From: Streptomyces sp. NRRL F-6492
Lineage (GTDB): Bacteria; Actinomycetota; Actinomycetes; Streptomycetales; Streptomycetaceae
DNA length: 64,000 nt
Assembly (NCBI RefSeq): GCF_001280125.1
Contig: NZ_LGEG01000001.1
Span: 186,001-250,000, forward strand
Reading direction: 5' to 3'
Shown here one piece after another: positions 49,546 through 58,243 of the stretch. Below the pieces are notes generated by a model. That model was given only the letters and a program-made list of their open reading frames with translations. It did no database searches and had not been told where the DNA came from. The position numbers and the translations under genes are program-made. The first letter of the stretch is position 1, and each line of letters opens with the position of its first letter.

Positions 49546-50382
49546 ATGGACGCGTACGTCGAAAAGGACGCGGTCGAGGCGGGGGACGACCGGCGGACGT
49601 CCCCGGAGGAACCGCCACCCGCGCCCCCGGGCTCCGCGCTCCCGCAGCCCGCCGGAACGGACGGGGCGGGCGGGGCGGGCGGGGCGGGCACCGGGATCAT
49701 GGCCCTGTCCCTGCCGTACCAGGTCGTCGTCGCCGTCGCGCTCGCCGTCACCGGCGTCTTCGCCTGCGTCCACCTGGCGATGGTCTTCCTGCACGTGGCG
49801 CCGTCCAACACGCTGACCAAGCAGAACGGTCAGGCCGTCGACGACTGGATCTACCCCGAGTTCGAGCAGAACTGGAAGCTCTTCGCGCCCAACCCGCTCC
49901 GGCAGAACGCCTCCGTCGAGGTCCGCGCCGAGGTCACCGCCGCCGACGGCGCCCGCCGGACCACCGGCTGGATCGACCTCACGGCCCAGGACGTCGAGGC
50001 GATCCGCCACAACCCGTTGCCGAGCCACTCCCAGCAGAACCAGCTCCGCAGGGCCCTGGACTTCTACTCCAACTCGCACTCCGACGACCACCGCCCCAAC
50101 GGGATGCGCGGCCGCCTCTCGGAGCAGTACATGCGCCGGATCGCGGTGCAGCGGCTCGACGCCCTCCCCTCCCTCGCGGGCTCCGACGTGCGCCGCGTCC
50201 AGCTCCGCTCCGTCACCCGGCCCGTGCCCGCGCCGCACTGGAGCACCGAGAAGTCGAAGTCCTCCCCCTCCTACCGCGACTTCCCGTGGTGGCGGATCAC
50301 CGACGCCGACCGGTCCGCCGACGCCGGCGCCGACCCGAACCGCGCGGACGCGGCCCCGAACCGTACGGAGGAGGCCCGATGA
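49546..50382 (+). CDS. DUF5819 family membrane protein
   Basis: 278 residues from the ATG at 49546; a longer frame starts at 49495, with a DnaA-box match (TTATCCACA, minus, 49508-49516) inside it. After a Pro/Gly/Ala-rich N-terminus there is one membrane helix (YQVVVAVALAVTGVFACVHLAMVFLH). The external domain, WIYPEFEQNWKLFAPNPLRQNASV and later LSEQYMRRIAVQRL, is the DUF5819 pattern. It is coupled by ATGA to the HTTM gene. The HTTM/DUF5819 pairing suggests a joint membrane enzyme or its substrate factor (inference). Confidence 0.8.
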   Translation: MDAYVEKDAVEAGDDRRTSPEEPPPAPPGSALPQPAGTDGAGGAGGAGTGIMALSLPYQVVVAVALAVTGVFACVHLAMVFLHVAPSNTLTKQNGQAVDDWIYPEFEQNWKLFAPNPLRQNASVEVRAEVTAADGARRTTGWIDLTAQDVEAIRHNPLPSHSQQNQLRRALDFYSNSHSDDHRPNGMRGRLSEQYMRRIAVQRLDALPSLAGSDVRRVQLRSVTRPVPAPHWSTEKSKSSPSYRDFPWWRITDADRSADAGADPNRADAAPNRTEEAR

Positions 50383-51626
50383 GCACCCCGACGCCGGCCC
50401 CCACGCCCGCGCGTGCCCGCGAGCCCTTCGACCGCCGGCTCGCCCGCGCCGTCCAGACCGTCACCGGCCGCTCCCTCGGCCCGCACCAGAGCGCGATCGT
50501 CCGGATCGGCTTCTCGCTGACCTGGCTGCTCTTCCTGCTGCGCGAGCTGCCGCACCGGCACCTGCTGTACGGCTTCGAGAGCCCCTGGTCCTGGGGGATG
50601 GCCGAGCGGCTGATCGCCGACAACCGGGCCTTCACCGTGCTCATGTGGTCGGACGGCCGGATCTGGTTCGAGGTCGTCTACGGACTCGCGGTGCTCTCCG
50701 CGGTCCTCCTCATGGTGGGCTGGCGCACCCGGGCCGTCTCCGTGGTCTTCATGGTCGGGGTGCTGTCGCTGCAGAACCGCGCCGTCTTCGTGGGCGACGG
50801 CGGCGACAACGTCCTCCACCTCGCCGCGATCTACCTCGTCCTGGCCCGCTGCTCGCGGGTGTGGTCCCTCGACGCCCGGCGGGAGGCCCGCGAGGCCCGT
50901 GCCGCCCGCGCCGGGGAGCCCCCGCGCCGCGACCTCACCGGTCCGCTGCTGTGGGTCGTGCTCGGCGGCTTCCTCATGGCCGCCACCTGGTTCTCCGACG
51001 TCAGCGGCGAGTGGTGGATGCCGGTGCTGCTGTGGGTGCTCTGGCTGGGCAACGCGCTGTGGTGGCTGGTCCGCCGGTACGCCCCGGGGGAGCCGCGCAC
51101 CCTGCTCGACGCCCTCGCCAACCTGGCGCACAACGCCACCCTCCTGGTGCTCATGGCGGAGGTCTGCCTGATCTACGCCACGGCCGGCTGGTACAAGATC
51201 CAGGGCTCGCGCTGGCAGGACGGCACCGCGCTGTACTACCCGCTCCACCTCGACTACTTCACGCCCTGGCCCGCCCTCTCCGAGCTGCTCGCCGCCAGCG
51301 GGATCATGGTGATGGTGCTGACCTACGGCACGGTGATCGTGCAGGTCGCCTTCCCCTTCACGCTCTTCAACCGCAAGGTCAAGAACGTCCTCCTCGTCGC
51401 GATGATGCTGGAGCACGCCGGGATCGCCCTGCTCCTCGGCCTGCCGTTCTTCTCGCTGGCGATGATCTCCGCCGACGCGGTGTTCCTGCCGACGGTGTTC
51501 CTGGTGGCCCTGGGGGCGCGGGTGACCCGGGTCCGGGACCGGCTGCTGCGGCGCACGCCGGACGGGACGCTGCCCGAGCAGCGCCGTGTGGACGGGGAGT
51601 ACGGCCCCCGTACCCTCGTCGGGTGA
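50379..51626 (+). CDS. HTTM domain membrane protein
   Basis: 415 residues with 8 or more membrane helices. The HTTM (horizontally transferred transmembrane) domain is the part of vitamin K-dependent gamma-carboxylases that holds the catalytic site. Visible are SAIVRIGFSLTWLLFLLREL, HLLYGFESPWSWG, VGDGGDNVLHLAAIYLVLARC, AGWYKIQGSRWQDGTALYYPL and MLEHAGIALLLGLPFFSLAM. The conserved Trp/His/Tyr context fits bacterial HTTM proteins; no gamma-carboxylase activity is implied. It overlaps both neighbours by 4 bases. Confidence 0.87.
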   Translation: MSTPTPAPTPARAREPFDRRLARAVQTVTGRSLGPHQSAIVRIGFSLTWLLFLLRELPHRHLLYGFESPWSWGMAERLIADNRAFTVLMWSDGRIWFEVVYGLAVLSAVLLMVGWRTRAVSVVFMVGVLSLQNRAVFVGDGGDNVLHLAAIYLVLARCSRVWSLDARREAREARAARAGEPPRRDLTGPLLWVVLGGFLMAATWFSDVSGEWWMPVLLWVLWLGNALWWLVRRYAPGEPRTLLDALANLAHNATLLVLMAEVCLIYATAGWYKIQGSRWQDGTALYYPLHLDYFTPWPALSELLAASGIMVMVLTYGTVIVQVAFPFTLFNRKVKNVLLVAMMLEHAGIALLLGLPFFSLAMISADAVFLPTVFLVALGARVTRVRDRLLRRTPDGTLPEQRRVDGEYGPRTLVG

Positions 51627-52318
51627 GCACCACCGAAGAGAGGCCCGGGAACGGGCCGGAGACCGCCGGGCCCGACCGGGAGCCGGTCCAGTACGACGAG
51701 GGGTTCGGCCCCGAGGTCGGCGTCGGGCCGCACCCGGAGCCGTGGCCCGAGGGCGAGCGGTACGACCCCGAGCTGCTGGCCGGGGGCGACCGGCGCAACG
51801 TCGTCGACCGCTACCGGTACTGGACGCGCGAGGCGGTCGTCGCCGACCTGGACACCCGGCGCCACGACTTCCACGTGGCGGTGGAGAACTGGGGCCACGA
51901 CTTCAACATCGGCTCGGTGGTGCGGACCGCCAACGCCTTCCTGGCCAAGGAGGTCCACATCGTGGGCCGGCGGCGCTGGAACCGGCGCGGCGCCATGGTC
52001 ACCGACCGCTACCAGCACGTCCGCCACCACCCGGACACCGAGTCGCTGACCTCGTGGGCGGCGGCCGAGGGCCTGCCCGTCATCGGCATCGACAACCTGC
52101 CCGGCGCCGTGCCGCTGGAGCGGACCGTGCTCCCCCGCCGCTGCGTGCTCCTCTTCGGGCAGGAGGGGCCCGGGCTCACCGAGGAGGCCCGCGCCCACGT
52201 GGAGAGGGTCTGCTCGATCGCCCAGTTCGGCTCCACCCGGTCGATCAACGCGGGGGCGGCCGCCGCGATCGCCATGCACGCGTGGATCCAGCGGTACGCG
52301 GAGATCGACACCCCTTAG
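51623..52318 (+). CDS. TrmH/SpoU family RNA methyltransferase
   Basis: 231 residues from the GTG overlapping the HTTM stop. The SpoU motifs are complete: motif 1 NIGSVVRTANAF, motif 2 LFGQEGPGL and motif 3 STRSINAGAAAAIAMH. These trefoil-knot enzymes 2'-O-methylate ribose in tRNA or rRNA with SAM. The 65-residue N-terminal extension is acidic and probably disordered. Coupling to a membrane protein is unexpected. A hairpin terminator follows directly. Confidence 0.92.
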   Translation: MSTTEERPGNGPETAGPDREPVQYDEGFGPEVGVGPHPEPWPEGERYDPELLAGGDRRNVVDRYRYWTREAVVADLDTRRHDFHVAVENWGHDFNIGSVVRTANAFLAKEVHIVGRRRWNRRGAMVTDRYQHVRHHPDTESLTSWAAAEGLPVIGIDNLPGAVPLERTVLPRRCVLLFGQEGPGLTEEARAHVERVCSIAQFGSTRSINAGAAAAIAMHAWIQRYAEIDTP

Positions 52319-52320
52319 GA

Positions 52321-52345
52321 CGGCGGGGCCCGGTGGGCCCCGCCG
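52321..52345. terminator. Bidirectional terminator, TrmH/paaN
   Basis: CGGCGGGGCCC and its complement with a 3-base loop between convergent genes, 2 bp after the TrmH stop. Confidence 0.8.
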
Positions 52346-52356
52346 CACGCGGGAGG

Positions 52357-54054
52357 TCAGGCCTGGCGGCGGACCTCCACCACCCGGAAGCGGTGGGAGA
52401 CGAAGGCGCCGTCGCACAGGGCGGCGTTCGCCGCCGGGTTGCCGCCGGAGCCGTGGAAGTCGGAGAACGCGGCCGTCTGGTTCACGTACACCCCGCCCGT
52501 CAGGTTCAGCGAGAGCTGGGCCGACTCCTCCAGGCAGACCTCCTCCACCGCGCGCTCGACCTCCTCCGAGGTCGTGTACGCGCCGACCGTCATCGCGCCC
52601 TTCTCGCGGACCGTGCTCCGCAGCAGCTCCAGGGCGTCGGCGGTGGAGTCCACCGCGACGGCGAAGGAGACCGGGCCGAAGCACTCCGAGAAGTACGCGT
52701 CCCGGGCCTCCGGCTTGGCGCCGTCCAGCTTCACGATCACCGGGGTGCGGACCACGGCGTCGGGAAAGTCCGGGTTGACCACCTCGCGGGAGGCCAGCGC
52801 CACCTCGCCGAGCTCGGCGGCGGCTTCGAGGCGCGCCTTCACGTCCGGGTTGACCAGGGCGCCCAGCAGGCCGTTGGCCCGGGCGTCGTCGCCGAGCAGG
52901 CCGCCGACCGCCGCCGCCAGGTCGGCCGTGACCTCGTCGTACGACCGGGGGCCCTGGTCGGTGGCGATGCCGTCGCGGGGGATCAGCAGGTTCTGCGGGG
53001 TGGTGCACATCTGGCCGCTGTAGAGGGACAGCGAGAAGGCCAGGTTGCCCAGCATGCCCTTGTAGTCGTCGGTGGAGTCCACGACGACCGTGTTGACCCC
53101 GGCCTTCTCGGTGTAGACCTGGGCCTGGCGGGCGTTGGCCTCCAGCCAGTCGCCGAAGGCGGTCGAGCCGGTGTAGTCGATGATCCGGACCTCGGGGCGC
53201 ACGGCCAGGGTCTTCGCGATGCCCTCGCCGGGACGCTCGACGGCGAGCGCCACCAGGTTCGGGTCGAAGCCCGTCTCGGCGAGGACCTCGCGGGCGATCC
53301 GGACGGTGAGCGCGAGCGGCAGGACCGCGCGCGGGTGGGGCTTGACCAGGACCGGGTTGCCGGTGGCGAGGGAGGCGAACAGGCCCGGGTAGCCGTTCCA
53401 CGTGGGGAAGGTGTTGCAGCCGATCACCAGGGCGACGCCCCGGCCGACCGGGGTGAACTCCTTGCTCAGCTCCAGGGGGTCGCGCTTGCCCTGGGGCTTG
53501 GACCAGCCGGCCCGCCCGGCGGGGGTGCGGGTCTGCTCCGCGTACGCGTACGCCACGGCCTCCAGGCCGCGGTCCTGGGCGTGCGGGCCGCCGGCCTGGA
53601 ACGCCATCATGAACGCCTGTCCGCTGGTGTGCATGACGGCGTGGGCGAACTCGTGGGTGCGGGCGGAGATCCGGGCGAGGATCTCCAGGCAGACCAGGGC
53701 GCGCGTCTCGGGCCCGGCGTCCCGCCAGGCGCCCGTCCCCTCGCGCATGGCGGGCAGCAGGACGTCGATGTCCGCGTGCGGGTACTCGACGCCGAGCTCC
53801 GGCCCGTACGGCGAGACCTCGCCGCCGGTCCAGCCGTCCGTGCCGGGCTGGTCGAGCTCGAAGCGGCCGTTCAGCAGGGACTGGTACGCGGCGAGGCCGG
53901 CCGCCGCGTCGAGCGAGCCGTCCGCCCCGTACGCCTTGGGGTGCTCGGGGTGCGGCGACCAGTAGGCGCGGGTGCGGATGGTGTCGAGCGCCTGGTCGAG
54001 CGTGGACCGGTGCTTCTCGGCCAGACGGTCGGTGGTCGGCTGAGCGGTGGCCAT
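52357..54054 (-). CDS. paaN: Phenylacetic acid degradation aldehyde dehydrogenase PaaN
   Basis: 565 residues from the ATG at 54054. It has an aldehyde dehydrogenase fold: IDYTGSTAFGDWLEANA, AGVNTVVVDSTDDYKGML, catalytic Cys in SGQMCTTPQNLLIPR and ECFGPVSFAVAVD. The sequence type is that of PaaN, which lacks the C-terminal hydratase domain of PaaZ; it probably oxidises a ring-opened semialdehyde in the paa pathway. It is divergent from paaH, with operator 2 between them. Confidence 0.93.
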   Translation of the reverse strand: MATAQPTTDRLAEKHRSTLDQALDTIRTRAYWSPHPEHPKAYGADGSLDAAAGLAAYQSLLNGRFELDQPGTDGWTGGEVSPYGPELGVEYPHADIDVLLPAMREGTGAWRDAGPETRALVCLEILARISARTHEFAHAVMHTSGQAFMMAFQAGGPHAQDRGLEAVAYAYAEQTRTPAGRAGWSKPQGKRDPLELSKEFTPVGRGVALVIGCNTFPTWNGYPGLFASLATGNPVLVKPHPRAVLPLALTVRIAREVLAETGFDPNLVALAVERPGEGIAKTLAVRPEVRIIDYTGSTAFGDWLEANARQAQVYTEKAGVNTVVVDSTDDYKGMLGNLAFSLSLYSGQMCTTPQNLLIPRDGIATDQGPRSYDEVTADLAAAVGGLLGDDARANGLLGALVNPDVKARLEAAAELGEVALASREVVNPDFPDAVVRTPVIVKLDGAKPEARDAYFSECFGPVSFAVAVDSTADALELLRSTVREKGAMTVGAYTTSEEVERAVEEVCLEESAQLSLNLTGGVYVNQTAAFSDFHGSGGNPAANAALCDGAFVSHRFRVVEVRRQA

Positions 54055-54109
54055 GGATGGACCAACTCCTCGTCGAGCTGGGCAGGGAGACACGTACGGA
54101 GTTAGAGTA

Positions 54110-54127
54110 ACCGAACGATCGGTCGGG
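54110..54127. promoter_or_regulatory. Candidate PaaR operator 2 (paaN/paaH)
   Basis: ACCGAACGATCGGTCGGG in the 159-bp divergent region, with 7 of 9 palindromic pairs. It is 56 bp from the paaN start and 87 bp from the paaH start, so one site may control both. Confidence 0.75.
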
Positions 54128-54213
54128 ACAAGGGGGCCCGTCGATCCTGTGGAAAACCCATCGGGGAGGATCACTCCCATGAGTCCGACGCGACCGTCAG
54201 GGGGAACGACGAC

Positions 54214-55773
54214 GTGACCACCAATGAGCCCGCCGGCGGGGAACGGGACCGTGCCGAAGCCGTGGAGCCCGTCGGGCGGCACCGCGTCGTCGCCGTCGTC
54301 GGCACCGGGACCATGGGGCAGGGCATCGCCCAGGTCGCGCTGGTCGCCGGCCACCCCGTGCGCCTCTACGACAGCGCCCCCGGCCGGGCGGAGGAGGCCG
54401 TGGCCGCCCTCGCCGCCCGCCTCGACCGGCTCGTGGAGAAGGGCCGCCTGGACGCCGGCGCGCGCGAGGCGGCCGTCGGGCGGCTGCACGCGGCCGGGGA
54501 GCTCGCCGAGCTCGCGGACGCGGCCCTCGTCGCCGAGGCGATCGTCGAGGACCTGGCGGTCAAGCGGCGGCTCTTCGCCGATCTGGAGGAGGTCGTCGGC
54601 GACGACACCGTCCTCGCCACCAACACCTCGTCGCTCTCCGTCACCGCCATCGCCGGGGGCCTGCGGCTGCCCGGCCGGTTCGTCGGACTGCACTTCTTCA
54701 ACCCGGCGCCGCTGCTCCCGCTGGTCGAGGTCGTCAGCGGCTTCGCCACCGACCCGGACGCCGCCACGCGCGCGTACGGGACGGTGAAGGGCTGGGGCAA
54801 GACGCCGGTGCGCTGCGCGGACACCCCCGGCTTCATCGTGAACCGGGTCGCGCGCCCCTTCTACGCCGAGGCGCTGCGCGTCCACGAGGAGGGCGGCGCC
54901 GACCCGGCCACCATCGACGCGGCCCTGCGCGAGAGCGGCGGCTTCCGCATGGGCCCGTTCGAGCTGACCGACCTGATCGGCCAGGACGTGAACGAGGCCG
55001 TCACCCGCTCCGTCTGGGACTCCTTCCACCAGGACCCCAAGTTCACCCCGTCGCTCGCGCAGCGCCGGCTCGTCGAGTCGGGGCGCCTCGGCCGCAAGAC
55101 GGGCCACGGCTGGTTCTCGTACGCGGAGGGCGCCGAGCGGCCCGAGCCGCACACGGCCCCGCCGGCGAAGGCGCCGGAGGGGATCCTCGTCCGGGGCGAC
55201 CTCGGACCCGCCGAGCCGCTGGTGGGGCTCTTCGAGGAGGCGGGGATCAAGGTCCGGCGCAAGAAGGGGAACGGCCTCGTCAAGCTGCCGGGCGGTGTCC
55301 GGCTCGTGCTCGCGGACGGGGAGTCCTCCTTCGAGTACGGCCACGAGGAGATCGTCCACTTCGACCTGGCCCACGACTACGCGCGCGCGAGCCGGATCGT
55401 GCTCTCCACCCGGGAGGGGATCGCGCCGGACGCCCTCGCCGAGGCGGTGGGCCTCTTCCAGGCCCTCGGCAAGCAGGTGTCCGTCATCGGTGACGTGCCC
55501 GGCATGATCGTCGCCCGCACGGTCGCGATGCTGGCCGATCTCGCGGCCGACGCGGTCGACCGCGGGGTCGCCACCGCCGAGGACGTCGACACGGCCATGC
55601 GGCTCGGGGTCAACTACCCGGCGGGACCGCTGGAGTGGGCCGGGACGTTCGGCCACCGGCGCGCGTGCTCCCTCCTCGGGGCGCTGCACGAGCGGTACCC
55701 GACGGGCCGGTACGCGCCGAGCGTCGGCCTGGTGCGCCGGGGATACGCCGAGGAAGGACGGGAATCCCGATGA
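54214..55773 (+). CDS. paaH: 3-hydroxyacyl-CoA dehydrogenase PaaH
   Basis: 519 residues from the GTG at 54214 (GGGGGA upstream). It oxidises a 3-hydroxyadipyl-CoA-like intermediate to the 3-oxo form. N-terminal Rossmann GTGTMGQGIAQVALVAGHPV, then GLHFFNPAPLLPLVEVV and TPGFIVNRVARPFYAEALRV, then a second C-terminal 3HCDH domain (GRLGRKTGHGWFSY; VNYPAGPLEWAGTFG). The extra C-terminal domain is normal for PaaH/PaaC-type enzymes. It overlaps paaR by ATGA. Confidence 0.93.
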   Translation: MTTNEPAGGERDRAEAVEPVGRHRVVAVVGTGTMGQGIAQVALVAGHPVRLYDSAPGRAEEAVAALAARLDRLVEKGRLDAGAREAAVGRLHAAGELAELADAALVAEAIVEDLAVKRRLFADLEEVVGDDTVLATNTSSLSVTAIAGGLRLPGRFVGLHFFNPAPLLPLVEVVSGFATDPDAATRAYGTVKGWGKTPVRCADTPGFIVNRVARPFYAEALRVHEEGGADPATIDAALRESGGFRMGPFELTDLIGQDVNEAVTRSVWDSFHQDPKFTPSLAQRRLVESGRLGRKTGHGWFSYAEGAERPEPHTAPPAKAPEGILVRGDLGPAEPLVGLFEEAGIKVRRKKGNGLVKLPGGVRLVLADGESSFEYGHEEIVHFDLAHDYARASRIVLSTREGIAPDALAEAVGLFQALGKQVSVIGDVPGMIVARTVAMLADLAADAVDRGVATAEDVDTAMRLGVNYPAGPLEWAGTFGHRRACSLLGALHERYPTGRYAPSVGLVRRGYAEEGRESR

Positions 55774-56363
55774 CCACGGCGAAGCGCGACACGTACACCC
55801 CCGAGACGCTGCTCTCGGTCGCGGTGCGGGTCTTCAACGAGCGCGGCTACGACGGCACGTCCATGGAGCACCTGTCGAAGGCGGCGGGCATCTCCAAGTC
55901 GTCGATCTACCACCACGTGTCCGGCAAGGAGGAGCTGCTCCGGCGGGCGGTCAGCCGGGCGCTCGACGGCCTGTTCGCGGTCCTCGACGAACCGGGGGCC
56001 GGGCAGGGCCGGGCCGTCGAGCGGGTCGAGTACGTCACGCGCCGCACGGTCGAGGTGCTGGTCGAGGAGCTGCCGTACGTGACGCTGCTGCTGCGGGTGC
56101 GCGGCAACACGGCCACCGAGCGGTGGGCGATGGAGCGGCGCCGCGAGTTCGACCACCGGGTGGCCGACCTGCTCAAGGCGGCCGCCGCCGAGGGCGACCT
56201 GCGGGCCGACGTGGACATCCGGCTCGCGACCCGGCTGCTCTTCGGCATGATCAACTCGCTGGTGGAGTGGTACCGGCCGCACCCGGACACGGTGGCGGAG
56301 CGGCGGCGGATCGCCGAGACCGTCGTCCACCTGGCCTTCGACGGGCTGCGGACGGCCCGCTGA
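55770..56363 (+). CDS. paaR: TetR family regulator PaaR
   Basis: 197 residues. The HTH is TSMEHLSKAAGISKSSIYHHVSGKEELL near 30-57; the C-terminal helices form the ligand domain. Coupling to paaH and location among paa genes point to a TetR-type phenylacetate regulator of the PaaR type, presumably released by phenylacetyl-CoA. The palindromes at 49445, 54110 and 57010 are the likely binding sites. Confidence 0.9.
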   Translation: MTTAKRDTYTPETLLSVAVRVFNERGYDGTSMEHLSKAAGISKSSIYHHVSGKEELLRRAVSRALDGLFAVLDEPGAGQGRAVERVEYVTRRTVEVLVEELPYVTLLLRVRGNTATERWAMERRREFDHRVADLLKAAAAEGDLRADVDIRLATRLLFGMINSLVEWYRPHPDTVAERRRIAETVVHLAFDGLRTAR

Positions 56364-56383
56364 CGGCGGTCGGCCCGGACGCC

Positions 56384-56908
56384 TCAGTGGTCCGGGTCGA
56401 GGTCCGTCTCCTCGAAGACCAGCAGGGTCCGGGTGGAGAGCACCTCCGGGATCGACTGGAGCTTGGTGAGCACCAGCTCGCGCAGGGTCCGGTTGTCCGG
56501 GGTGTGCACCAGGAGCAGTACGTCGAAATCGCCGCTGACCAGCGCGATGTGCGCGGCTCCCGGCAGGGCCTGGAGCTGCTCGCGCACGGTCCGCCAGGAG
56601 TTCTGGACGATCTTGAGCGTGATGTAGGCGGAGGCGCCGTGGCCCGCCCGCTCGTGGTTCACGCGGGCGCTGAAACCGCGGATCACCCCGTCGTCGATGA
56701 GCCGGTTGATCCGCGCGTAGGCGTTGGCCCGGGAGACGTGCACCCGCTCGGCCACGGAGCGGATCGAGGCGCGGCCGTCCGTTTGGAGTATGCGCAGGAT
56801 GTCGCGGTCGACGGCGTCCAGCGGGCGCGCGGGCGGGCCCGGCAGCGCCGCCGCGGGAGCCGGTGACACGACCTGCTCCCATTCGTCGGCCATTTGTTCA
56901 TCCGCCAT
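56384..56908 (-). CDS. bkdR: Lrp/AsnC family regulator (BkdR-type)
   Basis: 174 residues from the ATG at 56908 (GCGGGGGC upstream on the minus strand). The HTH is ASIRSVAERVHVSRANAYARINRLIDDGVIRGF. The C-terminal RAM domain follows (ALVSGDFDVLLLVHTPDN). It is divergent from the bkdABC operon, the usual context of BkdR regulators of branched-chain 2-oxoacid dehydrogenase. The ligand is probably a branched-chain amino or oxo acid (inference). Confidence 0.9.
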   Translation of the reverse strand: MADEQMADEWEQVVSPAPAAALPGPPARPLDAVDRDILRILQTDGRASIRSVAERVHVSRANAYARINRLIDDGVIRGFSARVNHERAGHGASAYITLKIVQNSWRTVREQLQALPGAAHIALVSGDFDVLLLVHTPDNRTLRELVLTKLQSIPEVLSTRTLLVFEETDLDPDH

Positions 56909-56953
56909 GTGCCCCCGCCTTTCTCCGGTGGACGACCTGTTCTCATCCCAAGC

Positions 56954-56975
56954 TGTGGAGAACCGTTTGTCCACA
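56954..56975. promoter_or_regulatory. DnaA-box pair between bkdR and bkdA
   Basis: TTCTCCACA on minus (56954-56962) and TTGTCCACA on plus (56967-56975), 4 bp apart and inverted, in a divergent promoter region. They repeat the geometry seen at dnaA and at 5203-5223. Confidence 0.65.
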
Positions 56976-57009
56976 GGCTGGAGGTGCCTGTAGCCAAAAT
57001 GCCTCCACG

Positions 57010-57027
57010 ACCGAACAATCGGTAGGT
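57010..57027. promoter_or_regulatory. Candidate PaaR operator 3 (bkdA)
   Basis: ACCGAACAATCGGTAGGT matches the reverse complement of operator 1 in 16 of 18 bases. It lies 67 bp before bkdA and 101 bp from bkdR, outside the paa genes. Confidence 0.65.
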
Positions 57028-57094
57028 GAGGCGCACCACACTCGCGCCGCCCGCCTTCGGGCTTCACGCCCGCTCCCACGAGGAGGTGGACTCG

Positions 57095-58243
57095 TTGCGA
57101 CAGCGCAGTTCGACAGTCCAAGAGCCGCCCGGTGCCGCCCACGCCCACCGGACCACCCCGCCGACGTGGCAGCCGCGCACCGACCCCGCGCCGCTGCTGC
57201 CCGACGCCGAGCCGCTGCGCGTGCTCGGCACGGACGCCGTGGCCGACGCCGATCCCGCGCTGCTGCTGAAGCTCTACGCGGAGCTGGTCCGCGGCCGCCG
57301 GTACAACACCCAGGCCACCGCCCTCACCAAGCAGGGCCGGCTCGCCGTGTACCCGTCCACCACCGGCCAGGAGGCGTGCGAGATCGCCGCCGCCGCGGCC
57401 CTGGAGGAGCGGGACTGGCTCTTCCCCTCGTACCGCGACACCCTGGCGGCGGTGGCCCGCGGCCTCGACCCCGTCCAGGCCCTGACCCTGCTGCGCGGCG
57501 ACTGGCACACCGGCTATGACCCGCACGAGCACCGGATCGCGCCGCTCTGCACCCCCCTGGCCACCCAGCTCCCGCACGCGGTGGGCCTCGCCCACGCCGC
57601 CCGCCTCAAGGGCGACGACGTCGTCGCCCTCGCCATGGTCGGCGACGGCGGCACCAGCGAGGGCGACTTCCACGAGGCGCTGAACTTCGCGGCCGTCTGG
57701 CGGGCCCCCGTGGTCTTCCTCGTCCAGAACAACGGCTTCGCGATCTCCGTGCCGCTCGCCAAGCAGACCGCCGCCCCCTCCCTCGCCCACAAGGCCGTCG
57801 GATACGGGATGCCGGGCCGGCTCGTCGACGGCAACGACGTGGTCGCCGTCCACCAGGTGCTCACCGAGGCCGTGGCACGCGCGCGGAGCGGCGGCGGCCC
57901 GACCCTCGTCGAGGCCGTCACCTACCGGATCGACGCCCACACCAACGCCGACGACGCCACCCGCTACCGCGAGGCCGCCGAGGTCGAGACCTGGCGGGCG
58001 CACGACCCCGTCCTGATCCTCGAACGGGAACTGACCGGACGCGGCCTGCTCGACGAGGACGGCAGGCGCGCCGCCGCCGAGGCCGCCGAGACGATGGCCG
58101 CGGACCTGCGCGAACGGATGAACGCCGACCCGGTGCTCGACCCGATGGACCTGTTCTCCCACGTGTACGCGGAGCAGACCACACAGCTGCGCGAACAGGC
58201 GGCGCAGCTGCGCGCCGAGCTCGAAGCCGAGGGTGAGGCGTGA
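57095..58243 (+). CDS. bkdA: Branched-chain 2-oxoacid dehydrogenase E1 alpha
   Basis: 382 residues from a TTG at 57095, favoured because AGGAGG (57081-57086) lies 8 bases upstream; a GTG at 57086 overlaps that RBS and one at 57026 is in the operator. The thiamine diphosphate motif is GDGGTSEGDFHEALNFAAVWRAPVVFLVQNN (GDG to NN, here split by helix residues) and the phosphorylation-loop type TYRIDAHTNADDATRYR is present. With E1 beta it decarboxylates branched 2-oxoacids derived from Val, Leu and Ile to acyl-CoA primers for branched fatty acids and polyketides. Confidence 0.95.
   Translation: MRQRSSTVQEPPGAAHAHRTTPPTWQPRTDPAPLLPDAEPLRVLGTDAVADADPALLLKLYAELVRGRRYNTQATALTKQGRLAVYPSTTGQEACEIAAAAALEERDWLFPSYRDTLAAVARGLDPVQALTLLRGDWHTGYDPHEHRIAPLCTPLATQLPHAVGLAHAARLKGDDVVALAMVGDGGTSEGDFHEALNFAAVWRAPVVFLVQNNGFAISVPLAKQTAAPSLAHKAVGYGMPGRLVDGNDVVAVHQVLTEAVARARSGGGPTLVEAVTYRIDAHTNADDATRYREAAEVETWRAHDPVLILERELTGRGLLDEDGRRAAAEAAETMAADLRERMNADPVLDPMDLFSHVYAEQTTQLREQAAQLRAELEAEGEA

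Noticed and set aside
57026..57094. Start of bkdA at the GTG at 57026
   Set aside because: It overlaps the putative operator and has no RBS. The TTG at 57095 has AGGAGG 8 bases upstream.
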